Positions 52,068 through 60,922 are shown, counted from the first letter of the stretch. The stretch is 64,000 nt of DNA from Polaromonas sp. OV174 (GCF_900112285.1 NZ_FOKZ01000002.1:62001-126000), one strand, 5' to 3'. Made by a program: numbers and translations. Notes: generated from the letters alone by a model not told the origin.

Positions 52068-52901
52068 CTACAGAACATCCGCAGCCGAAAGCGCCGGCGT
52101 CTCGGCAATCCGCGCCGAGATAGCCCTGCAGGCCTCCAGCAGCGGCGCTACATAAGCCTGTTCCGGATTTTCCTTTTTCCGGAACATCAAGGTGCTGACG
52201 CTGATCGCGGCCACCGGCACGCCGCGGCTGCCCAGGATGGTTGCGCCGAAACAATAGATGCCCATCTCGTTTTCTTCGCTGTCCACCGACCAGCCGCGCG
52301 CTCGTATGCGCTGCAACTCGGCACGCAGATCGGTCAGCTCGACCAGGGTGTGTTCGGTGTAGCGCGGCAAGGTCAGCGTCGGCAACAAGGCTTCAAGTTC
52401 TGCCGTCCCCAGTGCCGCCATATAGGCTTTGCCCACCGCGGTGGCATGCAGGGACACGCTGGTGCCGATGCGGGAAGACATGCGCACGGCACTTGGACTT
52501 TCGAGCTTTTCGATGAAGACCATGGTGCTGCCATTGGGCACGGCCAGGTGCACGGTTTCACCCGTGACGTCGCGCAGCCGCTTGAGCTCGTCCACCGCCG
52601 CCAGGCGCAACTCGGAGCGCCCCCAGCTGCGACTGGCCAGCTGGATCAGCCGCGGCCCCAGCGCCAGGAAGGCGCCGCGCGTGGTCTCCACCAGCAGCCG
52701 CTCGGCCAGCAGGGCCGCGACGATGCGGTGCACCGTGGGTCGCGGATAGCCGCTGGCCCGCATCAGCGCGGCCACATTGAGCGGCTCGGTGGAGTCGGCC
52801 ACCAGCTGCAACACATGCATGAACTTGGAGAACGCGGCCGTCCCCGCAACCTGTGCCGGGGCGGGTGGATGAGCGGGGGGCCGGGAAACAGGCATGGGCA
52901 A
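52068..52901 (-). CDS. IclR-family transcriptional regulator
   Basis: 277 residues: an N-terminal winged helix ('FSKFMHVLQLVADSTEPLNVAALMRASGYPRPTVHRIVAALLAERLL', about 25-72) and a C-terminal IclR effector domain ('LPRYTEHTLVELTDLRAELQRIRARGWSVDSEENEMGIYCFGATI'). IclR regulators commonly control aromatic or carboxylate catabolism. It is the last gene of the minus-strand catabolic group (cupin, SDR, Bug receptor, SDR, IclR) and probably regulates it. Confidence 0.88.
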   Translation of the reverse strand: MPMPVSRPPAHPPAPAQVAGTAAFSKFMHVLQLVADSTEPLNVAALMRASGYPRPTVHRIVAALLAERLLVETTRGAFLALGPRLIQLASRSWGRSELRLAAVDELKRLRDVTGETVHLAVPNGSTMVFIEKLESPSAVRMSSRIGTSVSLHATAVGKAYMAALGTAELEALLPTLTLPRYTEHTLVELTDLRAELQRIRARGWSVDSEENEMGIYCFGATILGSRGVPVAAISVSTLMFRKKENPEQAYVAPLLEACRAISARIAETPALSAADVL

Positions 52902-52955
52902 GTCGATGAGTATCTGGATGGAAGCGGGAGTGGACCGGATTATGCCGCCCCGCCC

Positions 52956-53675
52956 TCAGGCCACCATGTAGCCGCCGTCCACCGGCAGTATCACGCCGGT
53001 CATGAAGGCCGCGGCCGGCGTGCACAGAAACATGGCCGCCTGCGCCACATCGGCCGGCGTGCCCCAGCGGCCCAGTGGGGTGCGGGCCAGAATCGGGCCG
53101 GCGCGGGCTGGGTCGTCCTGCAGCGCCTGGGTTAAGGGCGTAGCGATCCAGCCGGGGGCAATCGCGTTGACGCGAATACCGTCGGCGGCATAGGCGATCG
53201 CCAGCGACTTGGTGAGTTGCGCCACCCCGCCCTTGCTGGCGGCGTAGCCAGGCACCAGGCCACCGCCGAAAAAGCTCAGCATGGAGGCGGTATTGACGAT
53301 GCAGCCGCGGCTGGCCTTCAGGCGTTCGCGCGTGGCGGTGCAGACCCGCATGGTGCCGGTCAGGTTGACCGCCAGCACCTGCTGAAAAACTTCGAGATCA
53401 TGCTCGGCGCCGCGCTTGATGATGCCGGCGCAGTTGAAAACAATGTCGAGCCGATCGATGTCGGCCAGCGCCGTATCCACGCTGGGCGCCGAAGTCACAT
53501 CGCACTGCCGCACCTTGACGGCCGCGTCCAGCGTGCCATCGCCCGGGCCCAGGCCGAGGGCCGTGACGTCCGCACCCAGCGCGGCCAAATGGTTGGCGAT
53601 CACGGCACCTATGCCCTGGGTGGCACCGGCGACCAGCGCCCGCTTGCCGGTGAAAAGTGCTGTCTGGTAAGTCAT
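52956..53675 (-). CDS. Short-chain dehydrogenase/reductase (first of two)
   Basis: 239 residues from the ATG at 53675. 'ALVAGATQGIGAVIANHLAALGAD' is the NAD(P)-binding site, 'NCAGIIKRG' the family NAG variant, and 'S...Y-AASK' ('TASMLSFFGGGLVPGYAASKGG') the catalytic residues. The frame upstream of 53675 is not conserved. It oxidises or reduces an alcohol/ketone in the catabolic group; the substrate is unknown. A repeat copy separates it from the Bug gene. Confidence 0.87.
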   Translation of the reverse strand: MTYQTALFTGKRALVAGATQGIGAVIANHLAALGADVTALGLGPGDGTLDAAVKVRQCDVTSAPSVDTALADIDRLDIVFNCAGIIKRGAEHDLEVFQQVLAVNLTGTMRVCTATRERLKASRGCIVNTASMLSFFGGGLVPGYAASKGGVAQLTKSLAIAYAADGIRVNAIAPGWIATPLTQALQDDPARAGPILARTPLGRWGTPADVAQAAMFLCTPAAAFMTGVILPVDGGYMVA

Positions 53676-53734
53676 CAATAGTCCTGTGTCGTCAAAGGCA
53701 GAGAAAAAGGCGGCCAAGCCGCCTGGAGCCGTAG

Positions 53735-53795
53735 AAGCTATCAAATTAATAGCTGCTAGTGCCTGTAGCGTATGGGCTACAGGCCTTTTTTGCTT
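53735..53795 (+). repeat. Short dispersed repeat, copy 10 (complete)
   Basis: AGCTATCAAATTAATAGCTG, CTAGTGCCTGTAGCG, then TATGGGCTACAGGCCTTTTTT. This is the fullest copy: it has the AGCTAT/ATAGCT dyad and a second hairpin (GCCTGTAGC / GCTACAGGC) followed by Ts, resembling a terminator on the plus strand, although both neighbouring genes are on the minus strand. Confidence 0.7.
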
Positions 53796-53814
53796 AAGAA
53801 ACTGGTTTTTCGGC

Positions 53815-54807
53815 CTAGTTCTTGATGTTGAGCTTGGCCATCAGGGTCTTGAAGTAGGCGCTGTCCTTGGCCATGCTGGCCTTGAAGGCGGTGTCATCGG
53901 CATAGGCAAAGCCCAGGTTCTGCTTTTCCAGCACTTCGCGGAAGGCCGGCTCGCTGGACGCCTTGAGGGCCACAGTCTTGAGGTAGGCGACGACTTCGGG
54001 CGGCGTGTTCTTGGGCGCCGCGATGCCGCGCCAGGTGCCAATCGTCAGGTCAATGTTGCGCTCTTTGAGCGTCGGCACTTTCTCGAAGCCCTTGATGCGC
54101 TGGTCGGCCATCACGGCCAGCATCTTGAGCTTGCCAGCCGCCAGATAGGTGCTGACTTCCGCCGGACTCACGGCCACCGAGTCCACATGCCCGCCCAGCA
54201 GCGCCAGCACGGCCGGGCCCGCGCCCTGGAAGGGGATATGGTTGAACTTCACATTGGTCTTGTCTTCCAGCGCCGCGGCGGCCAGATGCCAGATCGAGCC
54301 ATTGCCCGCATTGCCGACACCGATCTTGCCGCTGTCTTTGCGGGCGGCGGCGAGGTATTCCTCTATGGTGTTCCAGGGCGCATCGGCGCGCACGGTGATG
54401 GCGGCCTGGTCGGCGTTGAGGCGCGCGATCGGGCTGAGGTCGTCATAGGTGAACTTGGCCAGACCCATGTGCGGCAAGGTGGTGACTTCCACGGTCACCA
54501 CGGCCAGCTTGTAGCCGTCGGCCTTGGCGTTGATCACCTCCTGCCAGCCGATGGCGCCGCTGGCGCCTGGCTTGTTGAGAATGATCATGCTTTGCGGCAT
54601 GTGCTTGCGGCTGGCGTCGGCAAAGGCGCGGGCCAGTGCATCGGTACCACCGCCCGGCTGGAAGGGCACGACCAGTTCGACCGGGCGGCTGGGGAAGTTG
54701 CTGGCCGGGGTCTGGGCCTGTGCGCCCACCGTCAGGCCCGCCGTGACGGCGAACAGGGCGGGCAGGCTGGCCAAAACGGCCAGGCGGCGCTTGGAATTGA
54801 TGTTCAT
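53815..54807 (-). CDS. Bug-family (TctC-like) periplasmic substrate receptor
   Basis: 330 residues with a clear signal peptide (about 1-31, ending 'AQAQT'). 'SRPVELVVPFQPGGGTDALARAFADA' and 'GNGSIWHLAAAALEDKTNVKFNHIPFQGAGPAVLALLGGHVDSVAVSPAEV' are Bug/TctC signatures for carboxylate ligands. No TctA/TctB membrane genes are adjacent, which is common for the expanded Bug family of Burkholderiales. It lies inside the catabolic group between two SDR genes. Confidence 0.9.
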   Translation of the reverse strand: MNINSKRRLAVLASLPALFAVTAGLTVGAQAQTPASNFPSRPVELVVPFQPGGGTDALARAFADASRKHMPQSMIILNKPGASGAIGWQEVINAKADGYKLAVVTVEVTTLPHMGLAKFTYDDLSPIARLNADQAAITVRADAPWNTIEEYLAAARKDSGKIGVGNAGNGSIWHLAAAALEDKTNVKFNHIPFQGAGPAVLALLGGHVDSVAVSPAEVSTYLAAGKLKMLAVMADQRIKGFEKVPTLKERNIDLTIGTWRGIAAPKNTPPEVVAYLKTVALKASSEPAFREVLEKQNLGFAYADDTAFKASMAKDSAYFKTLMAKLNIKN

Positions 54808-54872
54808 GAAAAGTCTCCTCTAGGGTTGTGGTTATGGAATCGGGAAAACAAAGTCGTCCGGGCCAGCGTCCT

Positions 54873-55604
54873 TCAGTACGTGGCGCGCCCGCCGGAGAGA
54901 TCGAAGACCGCCCCGGTGTTGAAACTGCAGGAGCCCGAACACAGCCAGGCCACCATCTCGGCCACTTCCTGCGTCTCGCCCAGGCGTTGCATCGGGCTTT
55001 TGTCGATCATGGTCTGCACATGAGCGGGCGACATCTGCGCCAGGATGGGCGTGCGCACCGCGGCCGGCGCAATCGCGTTGACCAGGATGCCGGCAGTGGC
55101 CAGTTCCTTGCCCAGCGATTTGGTCAGCGCCAGAACGCCCGCCTTGGCGGCGCTATAGGCCGAGGCGTTGGGCGTGCCCTCCTTGCCGGCCAGCGAAGCG
55201 ATGTTGACGATGCGGCCACGGCCAGCCTGGCGCAGCTGCGGCACCACCGCACGACAGGTGTTGAACACGCCCAGCAGATTGACCTCCACGATGCGCGTCC
55301 AGGCATCCGGGTCATAGGCATCGAGCGCCACCGTGGGTCCGGCATAGCCTGCGCTATTGACCAGGAAATCGATGCGCCCCCAGCCCGCTACGGTTTCCTG
55401 GGCGGCCTGCTCCACGCCGGCCCTATCCGTCACGTCAACGCGCAAGGCATGGGCCTCGTCTGACGGCGCCGCCAGGTCCCAGACCACCACCGTGGCACCG
55501 CCGGCCCGCAGCTGCTGCGCCACCTCGGCGCCTATGCCGCTGGCACCGCCCGTGACCACGGCCACGCAGCCCGTGAAGTCGTAGCTTGCGTTTGCGTAAG
55601 CCAT
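54873..55604 (-). CDS. Short-chain dehydrogenase/reductase (second)
   Basis: 243 residues from the ATG at 55604. 'VAVVTGGASGIGAEVAQQLRAGG' (NAD site), 'NSAGYAG' and 'IASLAGKEGTPNASAYSAAKAG' (S, Y, K) are intact. Upstream frame residues are a shadow of the cupin gene. It starts 2 bases after the cupin stop, so the two are almost certainly co-translated. Confidence 0.88.
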   Translation of the reverse strand: MAYANASYDFTGCVAVVTGGASGIGAEVAQQLRAGGATVVVWDLAAPSDEAHALRVDVTDRAGVEQAAQETVAGWGRIDFLVNSAGYAGPTVALDAYDPDAWTRIVEVNLLGVFNTCRAVVPQLRQAGRGRIVNIASLAGKEGTPNASAYSAAKAGVLALTKSLGKELATAGILVNAIAPAAVRTPILAQMSPAHVQTMIDKSPMQRLGETQEVAEMVAWLCSGSCSFNTGAVFDLSGGRATY

Positions 55605-55605
55605 G

Positions 55606-56133
55606 TCAGCGAATGAATTGCTTGGTGTAGTCGGCGCCCAGGCCCACGGCTTCGAAGTGCTTGTTGCACATCTCGATCTTGGTGAACACGTCCTCGTAGC
55701 CCATGCCCTTGCCCCAAGGGTCGGTGTAGTACATGACACCGTTGACCTGAAAGAAGGTGATCATTTCCTCCACGTCTTCCGGCACGTACAGCGTGTGGGT
55801 TTCGCCGGGCGGCTCGAAAACGTAGCTGCCTTCCGTGGCCTCCCAGTCATGCTCCAGATAGCGCCAGCGCCCCTTGAGCACAAAGCCGTGCACGGCCTGC
55901 GGATGGCGATGACGGCTGAGCACGCCGGACTTGCGCACACGCAGCAAATTCGTCCAGTAGCCCTGGCTGGCGTTCAGGCACAGCGGACGGAACCAGACAT
56001 TTTCGGCCTGCGGCACCCAGAGCCGCTCGTCCGTCGGAATCGCATGCTGCACGACGATTTCCGGCAGCGCATCCGGCGGATTCGGATATTGGTAAGGCAT
56101 CAAGGGGGTGTTATCGGGGGAATCAACTGGCAT
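55606..56133 (-). CDS. Cupin dioxygenase, dihydroxyacetophenone-dioxygenase type
   Basis: 175 residues from the ATG at 56133, just inside the direct/inverted repeat block. Cupin motif 1 'SRHRHPQAVHGFVLKGRWRYLEHDW' supplies His/His ligands and motif 2 'EPPGETHTLYVPEDVEE' the last His. The family cleaves C-C bonds next to ketones (2,4'-dihydroxyacetophenone or acetylacetone dioxygenase-like). The substrate here is unknown; the SDR partners suggest an alcohol or ketone degraded by oxidation then cleavage. It is the first gene of the minus-strand group. Confidence 0.75.
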   Translation of the reverse strand: MPVDSPDNTPLMPYQYPNPPDALPEIVVQHAIPTDERLWVPQAENVWFRPLCLNASQGYWTNLLRVRKSGVLSRHRHPQAVHGFVLKGRWRYLEHDWEATEGSYVFEPPGETHTLYVPEDVEEMITFFQVNGVMYYTDPWGKGMGYEDVFTKIEMCNKHFEAVGLGADYTKQFIR

Positions 56134-56137
56134 TTCA

Positions 56138-56180
56138 ATTTGTCCATATTGTAGATACATGATCCATATTGTAGACAAAT
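56138..56180. promoter_or_regulatory. Operator candidate upstream of the catabolic group
   Basis: Two copies of TCCATATTGTAGA start 20 bases apart (56143 and 56163), and the block is bounded by an inverted pair ATTTGTC (56138-56144) / GACAAAT (56174-56180). It lies 5 bases upstream of the cupin start. Its position and symmetry suit a regulator such as the IclR protein at 52068, but no promoter boxes were assigned. Confidence 0.55.
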
Positions 56181-56350
56181 GGAAAAATGACTCAAATGCG
56201 TAAATACCCTTAAACCAGATCTGCACGGCTAAAAAGCCCGCTCACGCAGCCCCAACGGCCGCCACATAGCCTCAAGCAGGACTGGCTAAACTAGCGCCAC
56301 GTCATCAAGCGCCGGCCCCCAACAGCAGCCGACGCCTTCCAGGAAATTTC

Positions 56351-56760
56351 ATGCCCCTGCCCTCAATCACCGCGTTTTGCCCGCGCTGGGCTTTGGCCTG
56401 ACGGAAGCTCTTTCCGCCGGCCTGGGTGGCACGGCAATTTCGCGCGACCGGGCCCGAAGCTCAGACCCATGCGGGCAAGGCCTACGCCGGACTGCTGCTG
56501 GGCGCGCTGCTGACCTCGGCGCTGGGCGCCAGCATGGCCATCATGTTGTGGAGCTGGGCGCTGCCGCAGCCGCTGGCCCTGGCCTCGGAATGGCGGGTCT
56601 GGCTCTGCACCAGCTTTGTCGGCATCTTGCTGATCGCACCGCTGGTCACCGCCTTTGCCGGCTTTCGCGTCCAGCGCTCTGGCGGCATGGGCACGGCGCA
56701 GTTTGTGGCCGGGGCCACGACCCTGCTCATGTTCTGGCGCAGCACGAAACCTTTCACCTG
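56351..56760 (+). pseudogene. MASE1-domain sensor fragment (broken)
   Basis: Starting at the ATG 56351 the frame reads a short peptide, an in-frame TGA near 56399, then from 56426 a hydrophobic stretch ('GLLLGALLTSALGASMAIMLWSWALP', 'VWLCTSFVGILLIAPLVTAFAGFRV'), like an interior part of a MASE1 membrane-sensor domain. It ends at a TGA (56758-56760) after 'LLMFWRSTKPFT'. The GGDEF/histidine-kinase part normally downstream is missing. The end coincides with the start of a truncated hydrolase in another frame, so a deletion probably joined two genes here. Confidence 0.6.
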
Positions 56761-57999
56761 ATGGGCATGTGCATGGGAGCGCTGCTGGCCGTTGAACTGG
56801 CCAAGCGCCAGCGCCATACCCGGGGCCGGCTGATTGTGCTGGCGCCACCGATTTACCTGGACGGCTGGGCCACGCCCTGGTACGCGCCGGCGCGCCATCT
56901 GCTGTATCACGTGCCCGGCGTGCCGGCGCGCATGAAGGTCGAAGAAGAAGACCCCTTCGGCATCAAGAATGAACAGCTGCGCGCCATCGTCAAGGCCAAG
57001 TTTGCGCGCGGCGAAAACTTTCACTACCGCTGGGTGCCGCTGGCCTGCGTGCGCCAGGTCGACCGGCTGCGTGGCTGGGTCATGCGCGGACTCAAAACCA
57101 TGGTCAGCGAAACCCTGGTCATCCATGCCCGCGAAGACGAACTCACCAGCCTGAATTCGGCCAACTACCTGGTCGAGCAGATAGGCGGCGCCAAGGCCCG
57201 CATGGTGGTGCTGGAGAACAGCTATCACATGATCTGCGTCGACAACGACCGCGAACAGGTGGCGCGCTGCGTGCTTGAGTTCTTTGGCGCCAGCAGCGCC
57301 GCCTCGCTGGGCATGGCCGTCGAAGACGCAAAAATGAGCCCCGAGGCCTTGCAGGCCTTTGCCGAGGAATTGCGCGCCAGCCTGGAGGCCGGTGACTTCG
57401 CCGGACTGATTGCCAAAGGCACGTCAGACATGGCCTGGTTCCAGCCCGGCCAGAACCGCGCCAGCGGCATCTACCGTGGCCACAAAGGCTTGCTCAAGCT
57501 ACAGCAATGGGCCGCCGATGCAGCGCAGGCACCGGTTCGCTTCAGCGCTTTCGGCCAGCCGGTGTTCAATGCCGGCATGGCCGTCTGGCCGGCCACACTG
57601 AGCGCGGGCACCTTGCTCTCGCAAGGCGTGCTGGCCTTTGCCGTGCGCTCCGGCCGGCTGCTGGACGCGCGCTGGTTTCCCGACGAGGTGGCGCTGGAAG
57701 ATGCGTATTTCGGCGAAGCCCTGGCCGTCAATGCCGGTCCGACCGAGCTGGAGCGCGCCTTTGAAGCCGCCGGCGTGGCCGTCAAAACCCTGAGCAAGCC
57801 GCCCGACAACGAAGCCTTGCTAGACCTCTATGCCCTTTACAAGCAAGCCACTGCCGGCGACGTAACGGGCGAGCGCCCCGGCATGATGGACATGGTGGGC
57901 CGCGCCAAATACGACGCCTGGGCCAAACGCAAGGGGCAAACCAGCGAAGCCGCCATGGCGGGCTACACCGAACTGGTGAAAAAACTCCAGCAAACCTGA
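56761..57999 (+). CDS. 5'-truncated hydrolase/SnoaL-like/acyl-CoA-binding protein fusion
   Basis: From the ATG at 56761 this gives 412 residues in three parts. First is an alpha/beta hydrolase lacking its N-terminal strand and starting at 'MGMCMGALLAVELA', which sits where a G-x-S-x-G nucleophile elbow would be, with a Cys in place of Ser. Second is a SnoaL/NTF2-like segment (about 190-320, 'EAGDFAGLIAKGTSDMAWFQPGQNRASGIYRGHKGLLKL'). Third is a C-terminal acyl-CoA-binding domain (330-412, 'LLDLYALYKQATAGD', 'AKYDAWAKRKG'). The domain order may be native to Comamonadaceae polyhydroxyalkanoate/lipid hydrolases, but here the front is missing. Likely a pseudogene or a remodelled gene. Confidence 0.6.
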   Translation: MGMCMGALLAVELAKRQRHTRGRLIVLAPPIYLDGWATPWYAPARHLLYHVPGVPARMKVEEEDPFGIKNEQLRAIVKAKFARGENFHYRWVPLACVRQVDRLRGWVMRGLKTMVSETLVIHAREDELTSLNSANYLVEQIGGAKARMVVLENSYHMICVDNDREQVARCVLEFFGASSAASLGMAVEDAKMSPEALQAFAEELRASLEAGDFAGLIAKGTSDMAWFQPGQNRASGIYRGHKGLLKLQQWAADAAQAPVRFSAFGQPVFNAGMAVWPATLSAGTLLSQGVLAFAVRSGRLLDARWFPDEVALEDAYFGEALAVNAGPTELERAFEAAGVAVKTLSKPPDNEALLDLYALYKQATAGDVTGERPGMMDMVGRAKYDAWAKRKGQTSEAAMAGYTELVKKLQQT

Positions 58000-58013
58000 A
58001 ACACTGCGCCAAG

Positions 58014-58050
58014 AAAAAAAGGGTCCCGAACATGGTTCGGGACCCTTTTT
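58014..58050. terminator. Bidirectional terminator between fusion gene and uppP
   Basis: A7-GGGTCCCGAAC (58021-58031), loop ATG, GTTCGGGACCC (58035-58045), T5. A perfect 11-bp stem with A/T flanks on both sides can stop transcription from the plus-strand gene and from minus-strand uppP. Confidence 0.9.
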
Positions 58051-58078
58051 ACTTTCTCAGCTCAGCTGAGCGGCTTTA

Positions 58079-58912
58079 TCAATCCGCCCACACCACCAGG
58101 CCGCTCCAGGCGGTGGCCAGCACCACGATGCCAAAGGCAATGCGGTACCAGGCAAAAGGCACGAAGCTGTGGCTGGCGATGTAGCGCAGCAACCAGCGAA
58201 TGCACAACCAGGCGCTGATAAAGGAAAACAGCAGGCCGACGCCAAACATCGGCAGATCAGCCATGGACAGCAGCGCGCGCTCCTTGTACAGGCTGTAAGC
58301 TCCGGCGCCTATCAGCGTGGGAATGGCCAGGTAAAAAGAAAAATCAGTGGCGGCCTTGCGCGACAGCCCCATCAGCATGCCACCAATGATGGTGGAGCCG
58401 CTGCGGCTGGTGCCCGGAATCATGGCCAGGCACTGCACCAGGCCGACCTTGAGCGCGTCCATGGCCGTCATCTCCTCGACCGCATGAATGCGCGCCGTCG
58501 CCGGGTTACGCTGCTGGCGCTTTTCCGCCCACAAGATGATGAAGCCGCCAATGATGAAGGTGCTGGCCACCACCACCGGCGTGAACAAATGCGCCTTGAT
58601 GGCCTTGCCAAACAACAGCCCCAGCAGCACGGCAGGCACAAAGGCGATCAAGACATTCAGCGCAAATTGCTGCGCCTGCTTTTCTGTTGGCAATGCCACC
58701 AGCGTGTCGCGGATTTTTTGCCAGTACACCAGAATCACCGCAAAGATGGCGCCGGTCTGAATGGCGATATCGAAGACCTTGGCCTTGTCGTCGTCAAAGC
58801 CCAGCAAGGAGCCGGCCAGAATCAGGTGTCCGGTGGAGGAAATCGGAAGAAACTCGGTCAGCCCTTCCACGATGCCCATGATGGCGGCTTTGATCAACAG
58901 TGCAATGTCCAA
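58079..58912 (-). CDS. uppP: Undecaprenyl-diphosphatase
   Basis: 277 residues from a TTG at 58912 with AAGGAG six bases upstream; this start gives the family N-terminus ([17 protein letters not shown]), while the longer frame to 59104 is not conserved. Membrane-embedded motifs '[16 protein letters not shown]' and '[11 protein letters not shown]' form the active site that dephosphorylates undecaprenyl diphosphate, recycling the carrier for peptidoglycan. Divergent from the DUF924 gene. Confidence 0.93.
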   Translation of the reverse strand: MDIALLIKAAIMGIVEGLTEFLPISSTGHLILAGSLLGFDDDKAKVFDIAIQTGAIFAVILVYWQKIRDTLVALPTEKQAQQFALNVLIAFVPAVLLGLLFGKAIKAHLFTPVVVASTFIIGGFIILWAEKRQQRNPATARIHAVEEMTAMDALKVGLVQCLAMIPGTSRSGSTIIGGMLMGLSRKAATDFSFYLAIPTLIGAGAYSLYKERALLSMADLPMFGVGLLFSFISAWLCIRWLLRYIASHSFVPFAWYRIAFGIVVLATAWSGLVVWAD

Positions 58913-58998
58913 CGCTGGCTCCTTAAATTGCTGCTGATTATCGCCGCCAGGCTTAAGGCGACCTGAACAGTTTTCGCCGCTGCTAAGCTCGGCCCACC

Positions 58999-59640
58999 AT
59001 GACTGCACCCAGCGACCTCCCCCAACAAACCAGCACCCAGATCGCAGCTGCAAAAATTCTTGATTTCTGGCTGGCCGACGGCCTGAGCCTGGACTGGCCC
59101 ACACAAGACCTGGGCCAGCGCTGGTTTGGTGGCGGTGCAGCGCTGGACCAGGACATCAGCGATCGCTTTGGCCCTCAGGTAGCTCAGGCCGTCGCGGGCG
59201 GGCTGCAAGACTGGGAGGCGCAGGCCCTGAGCCGGCTGGCGCTGGTGATACTGCTGGACCAGTTCACCCGCAATGTGTTTCGCGGCACAGCCAAAGCCTT
59301 TGCCGGCGATGCGCGCGCCCAGCAATTGGTGCTGCAGACGCTGGCCCGCCACGAAGACCTGCAGTTGCCCTGGGTCGGCCGCGTCTTCATGTACATGCCG
59401 CTGATGCATGCCGAAGACCCGGCCCTGCAAGACGAATGCCTTACCCGCTTTGCCCAATTGCAAGCGGATGCGCCCGCAGCACTGAAGCCGCGCCTCCAAG
59501 GCAACTTAGACGCCGCCCGCCAGCATCAGGCCATCATCGCGCGCTTTGGTCGCTTCCCCTATCGCAATGCGGCGCTGGGGCGGACGAGCACGGTCGAGGA
59601 ACAGGACTTTTTGCGCCAGGGCCCGCGCTTCGGGCAATAG
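58999..59640 (+). CDS. DUF924-family protein
   Basis: 213 residues. '[41 protein letters not shown]', '[28 protein letters not shown]' and '[18 protein letters not shown]' are the DUF924 signatures. The family is all-helical (TPR-like) and of unknown function. It is transcribed alone, 87 bases from the uppP start. Confidence 0.85.
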   Translation: MTAPSDLPQQTSTQIAAAKILDFWLADGLSLDWPTQDLGQRWFGGGAALDQDISDRFGPQVAQAVAGGLQDWEAQALSRLALVILLDQFTRNVFRGTAKAFAGDARAQQLVLQTLARHEDLQLPWVGRVFMYMPLMHAEDPALQDECLTRFAQLQADAPAALKPRLQGNLDAARQHQAIIARFGRFPYRNAALGRTSTVEEQDFLRQGPRFGQ

Positions 59641-59847
59641 GCGCCCAGCAGCCGGGCAGCCAGCAGTTCTCCCAATGGCGGCGGGCAGATCAAAAACCGC
59701 CCATTTTTGCCTTATTCAGCGTTTTTTGAATCCAGTCCGCACTGCGCGCCGTACTAGCTCCAAGACGCCGCCAGCCGCAGGCTAGCCACGGACGTCTTGC
59801 CCATGCTGGCCCAACCGGGTCGGCGCATAGCAACTCAGGAGTTCAAA

Positions 59848-60402
59848 ATGATGTTACGTACTGCCACCGCCTCAGCGTCTGTTCTGGCTGTTTCCCTGCT
59901 GGCCGCTTGCGGCAGCATGTCGTCCATGGCCCCCGCGTATTCGCAGGCCGGCCTGCCCGCCACGGTTCAGGTGCCGGCCGGCCACAAGGTTGCCATGGAA
60001 ACCGTGGGCAGGGGTGACATTACCTACCAGTGCAACCCCAAGAAAGACATGGCAGGCCAGTTTGAATGGAGCTTTGTCGGCCCCAACGCCTGGCTCCATG
60101 ACCGTAGCGGCAAACAAGTTGGCAAGTACTACGGCCCGCCCGCAACCTGGGAAAGCCTGGACGGCTCCAAGCTGACCGCCACGCAAATCGCCGTGGCGCC
60201 CAACGGCATGGGCAACATTCCCTCGCAACTGGTCAAAGGCAACCCGGCCACGGGCAGCGGCGTCATGAGCGGTGTGACCTACATCCAGCGCGTCGCCACC
60301 CAGGGCGGTGTTGCCCCTGATGCGGCCTGCACCGCAGGCAATGCGGGCGCCAAACAAGTCGTGAAATACCAGGCCGACTACATCTTCTACAAGGCCATTT
60401 AA
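59848..60402 (+). CDS. DUF3455-type lipoprotein
   Basis: 184 residues from the ATG behind CAGGAG. Signal peptide with lipobox 'SLLAACGS' (C21). The mature domain ('VQVPAGHKVAMETVGRGDITYQCNPKK', 'WLHDRSGKQVGKYYGPPATWESLDGSKLTA', 'GVTYIQRVATQGG') matches the DUF3455 family of secreted or outer-membrane proteins of unknown role. It ends just before a strong bidirectional terminator. Confidence 0.8.
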   Translation: MMLRTATASASVLAVSLLAACGSMSSMAPAYSQAGLPATVQVPAGHKVAMETVGRGDITYQCNPKKDMAGQFEWSFVGPNAWLHDRSGKQVGKYYGPPATWESLDGSKLTATQIAVAPNGMGNIPSQLVKGNPATGSGVMSGVTYIQRVATQGGVAPDAACTAGNAGAKQVVKYQADYIFYKAI

Positions 60403-60459
60403 GAGAAGAGTGCCGTGCTGGCGTCGTTACCATCGCTCAAACCACCAGCACTGACCCAC

Positions 60460-60488
60460 AAAAAAGCCTGCATGAAGCAGGCTTTTTT
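60460..60488. terminator. Bidirectional terminator after DUF3455 gene
   Basis: A6-GCCTGC (60466-60471), loop ATGAA, GCAGGC (60477-60482), T6. It serves the plus-strand lipoprotein gene and the converging minus-strand gene at 60506. Confidence 0.88.
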
Positions 60489-60505
60489 ACTCAGATCAAC
60501 TCAGC

Positions 60506-60922
60506 TTAGCGGCGGCCGTCATGCCTGCCGCCATCGCGCTGGTAATACACCGGGGCATAACTGGGGCTGGGCTGAGCGTAATAGCCATGGTGATGCTTGC
60601 GCCAACCATGGGGACGGCCGTAATACACCGGCTGCGGCGCCACATAAATGGGCTGCTGCTGCACATAAACCGGGCGCGGCTGGTAGTAAACCGGTGCGGG
60701 TTGTACATAAACCGGTGCGGGCTGTACGTAAACCGGCTGCGGCATATACACCGGGGCCATATTGCCCACGTTCACCGCCACACCGGGGGCGCCCACGCCG
60801 ACCGACCAGGACACGTTGTCTCTGGCCTGGGCGGCACCGGCAAAACCTAGAGCCGAGATTGCTAATGCGGCTCCGGCCAAGATCACAGAACGATTTGCCT
60901 TGATTGCGCTTGTATTCAACAT
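60506..60922 (-). CDS. Exported PVY-repeat protein (unknown function)
   Basis: 138 residues. A signal peptide (about 1-34, ending 'AAQA') precedes a low-complexity segment in which Pro-Val-Tyr recurs six times ('QPVYVQPAPVYVQPAPVYYQ' and so on), then a His/Gly/Arg/Tyr-rich tail. It resembles small secreted Pro/Tyr-rich proteins common in Burkholderiales, with no assigned function; a wall, envelope or adhesion role is possible. It converges on the DUF3455 gene at the terminator. Confidence 0.7.
   Translation of the reverse strand: MLNTSAIKANRSVILAGAALAISALGFAGAAQARDNVSWSVGVGAPGVAVNVGNMAPVYMPQPVYVQPAPVYVQPAPVYYQPRPVYVQQQPIYVAPQPVYYGRPHGWRKHHHGYYAQPSPSYAPVYYQRDGGRHDGRR

Noticed and set aside
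56377..56760. N-terminal part of the long frame 56377-57999
   Set aside because: Its sequence is Arg/Gly/His-rich noise in that frame; the MASE1-like reading is in the other frame, so this part is not taken as coding.
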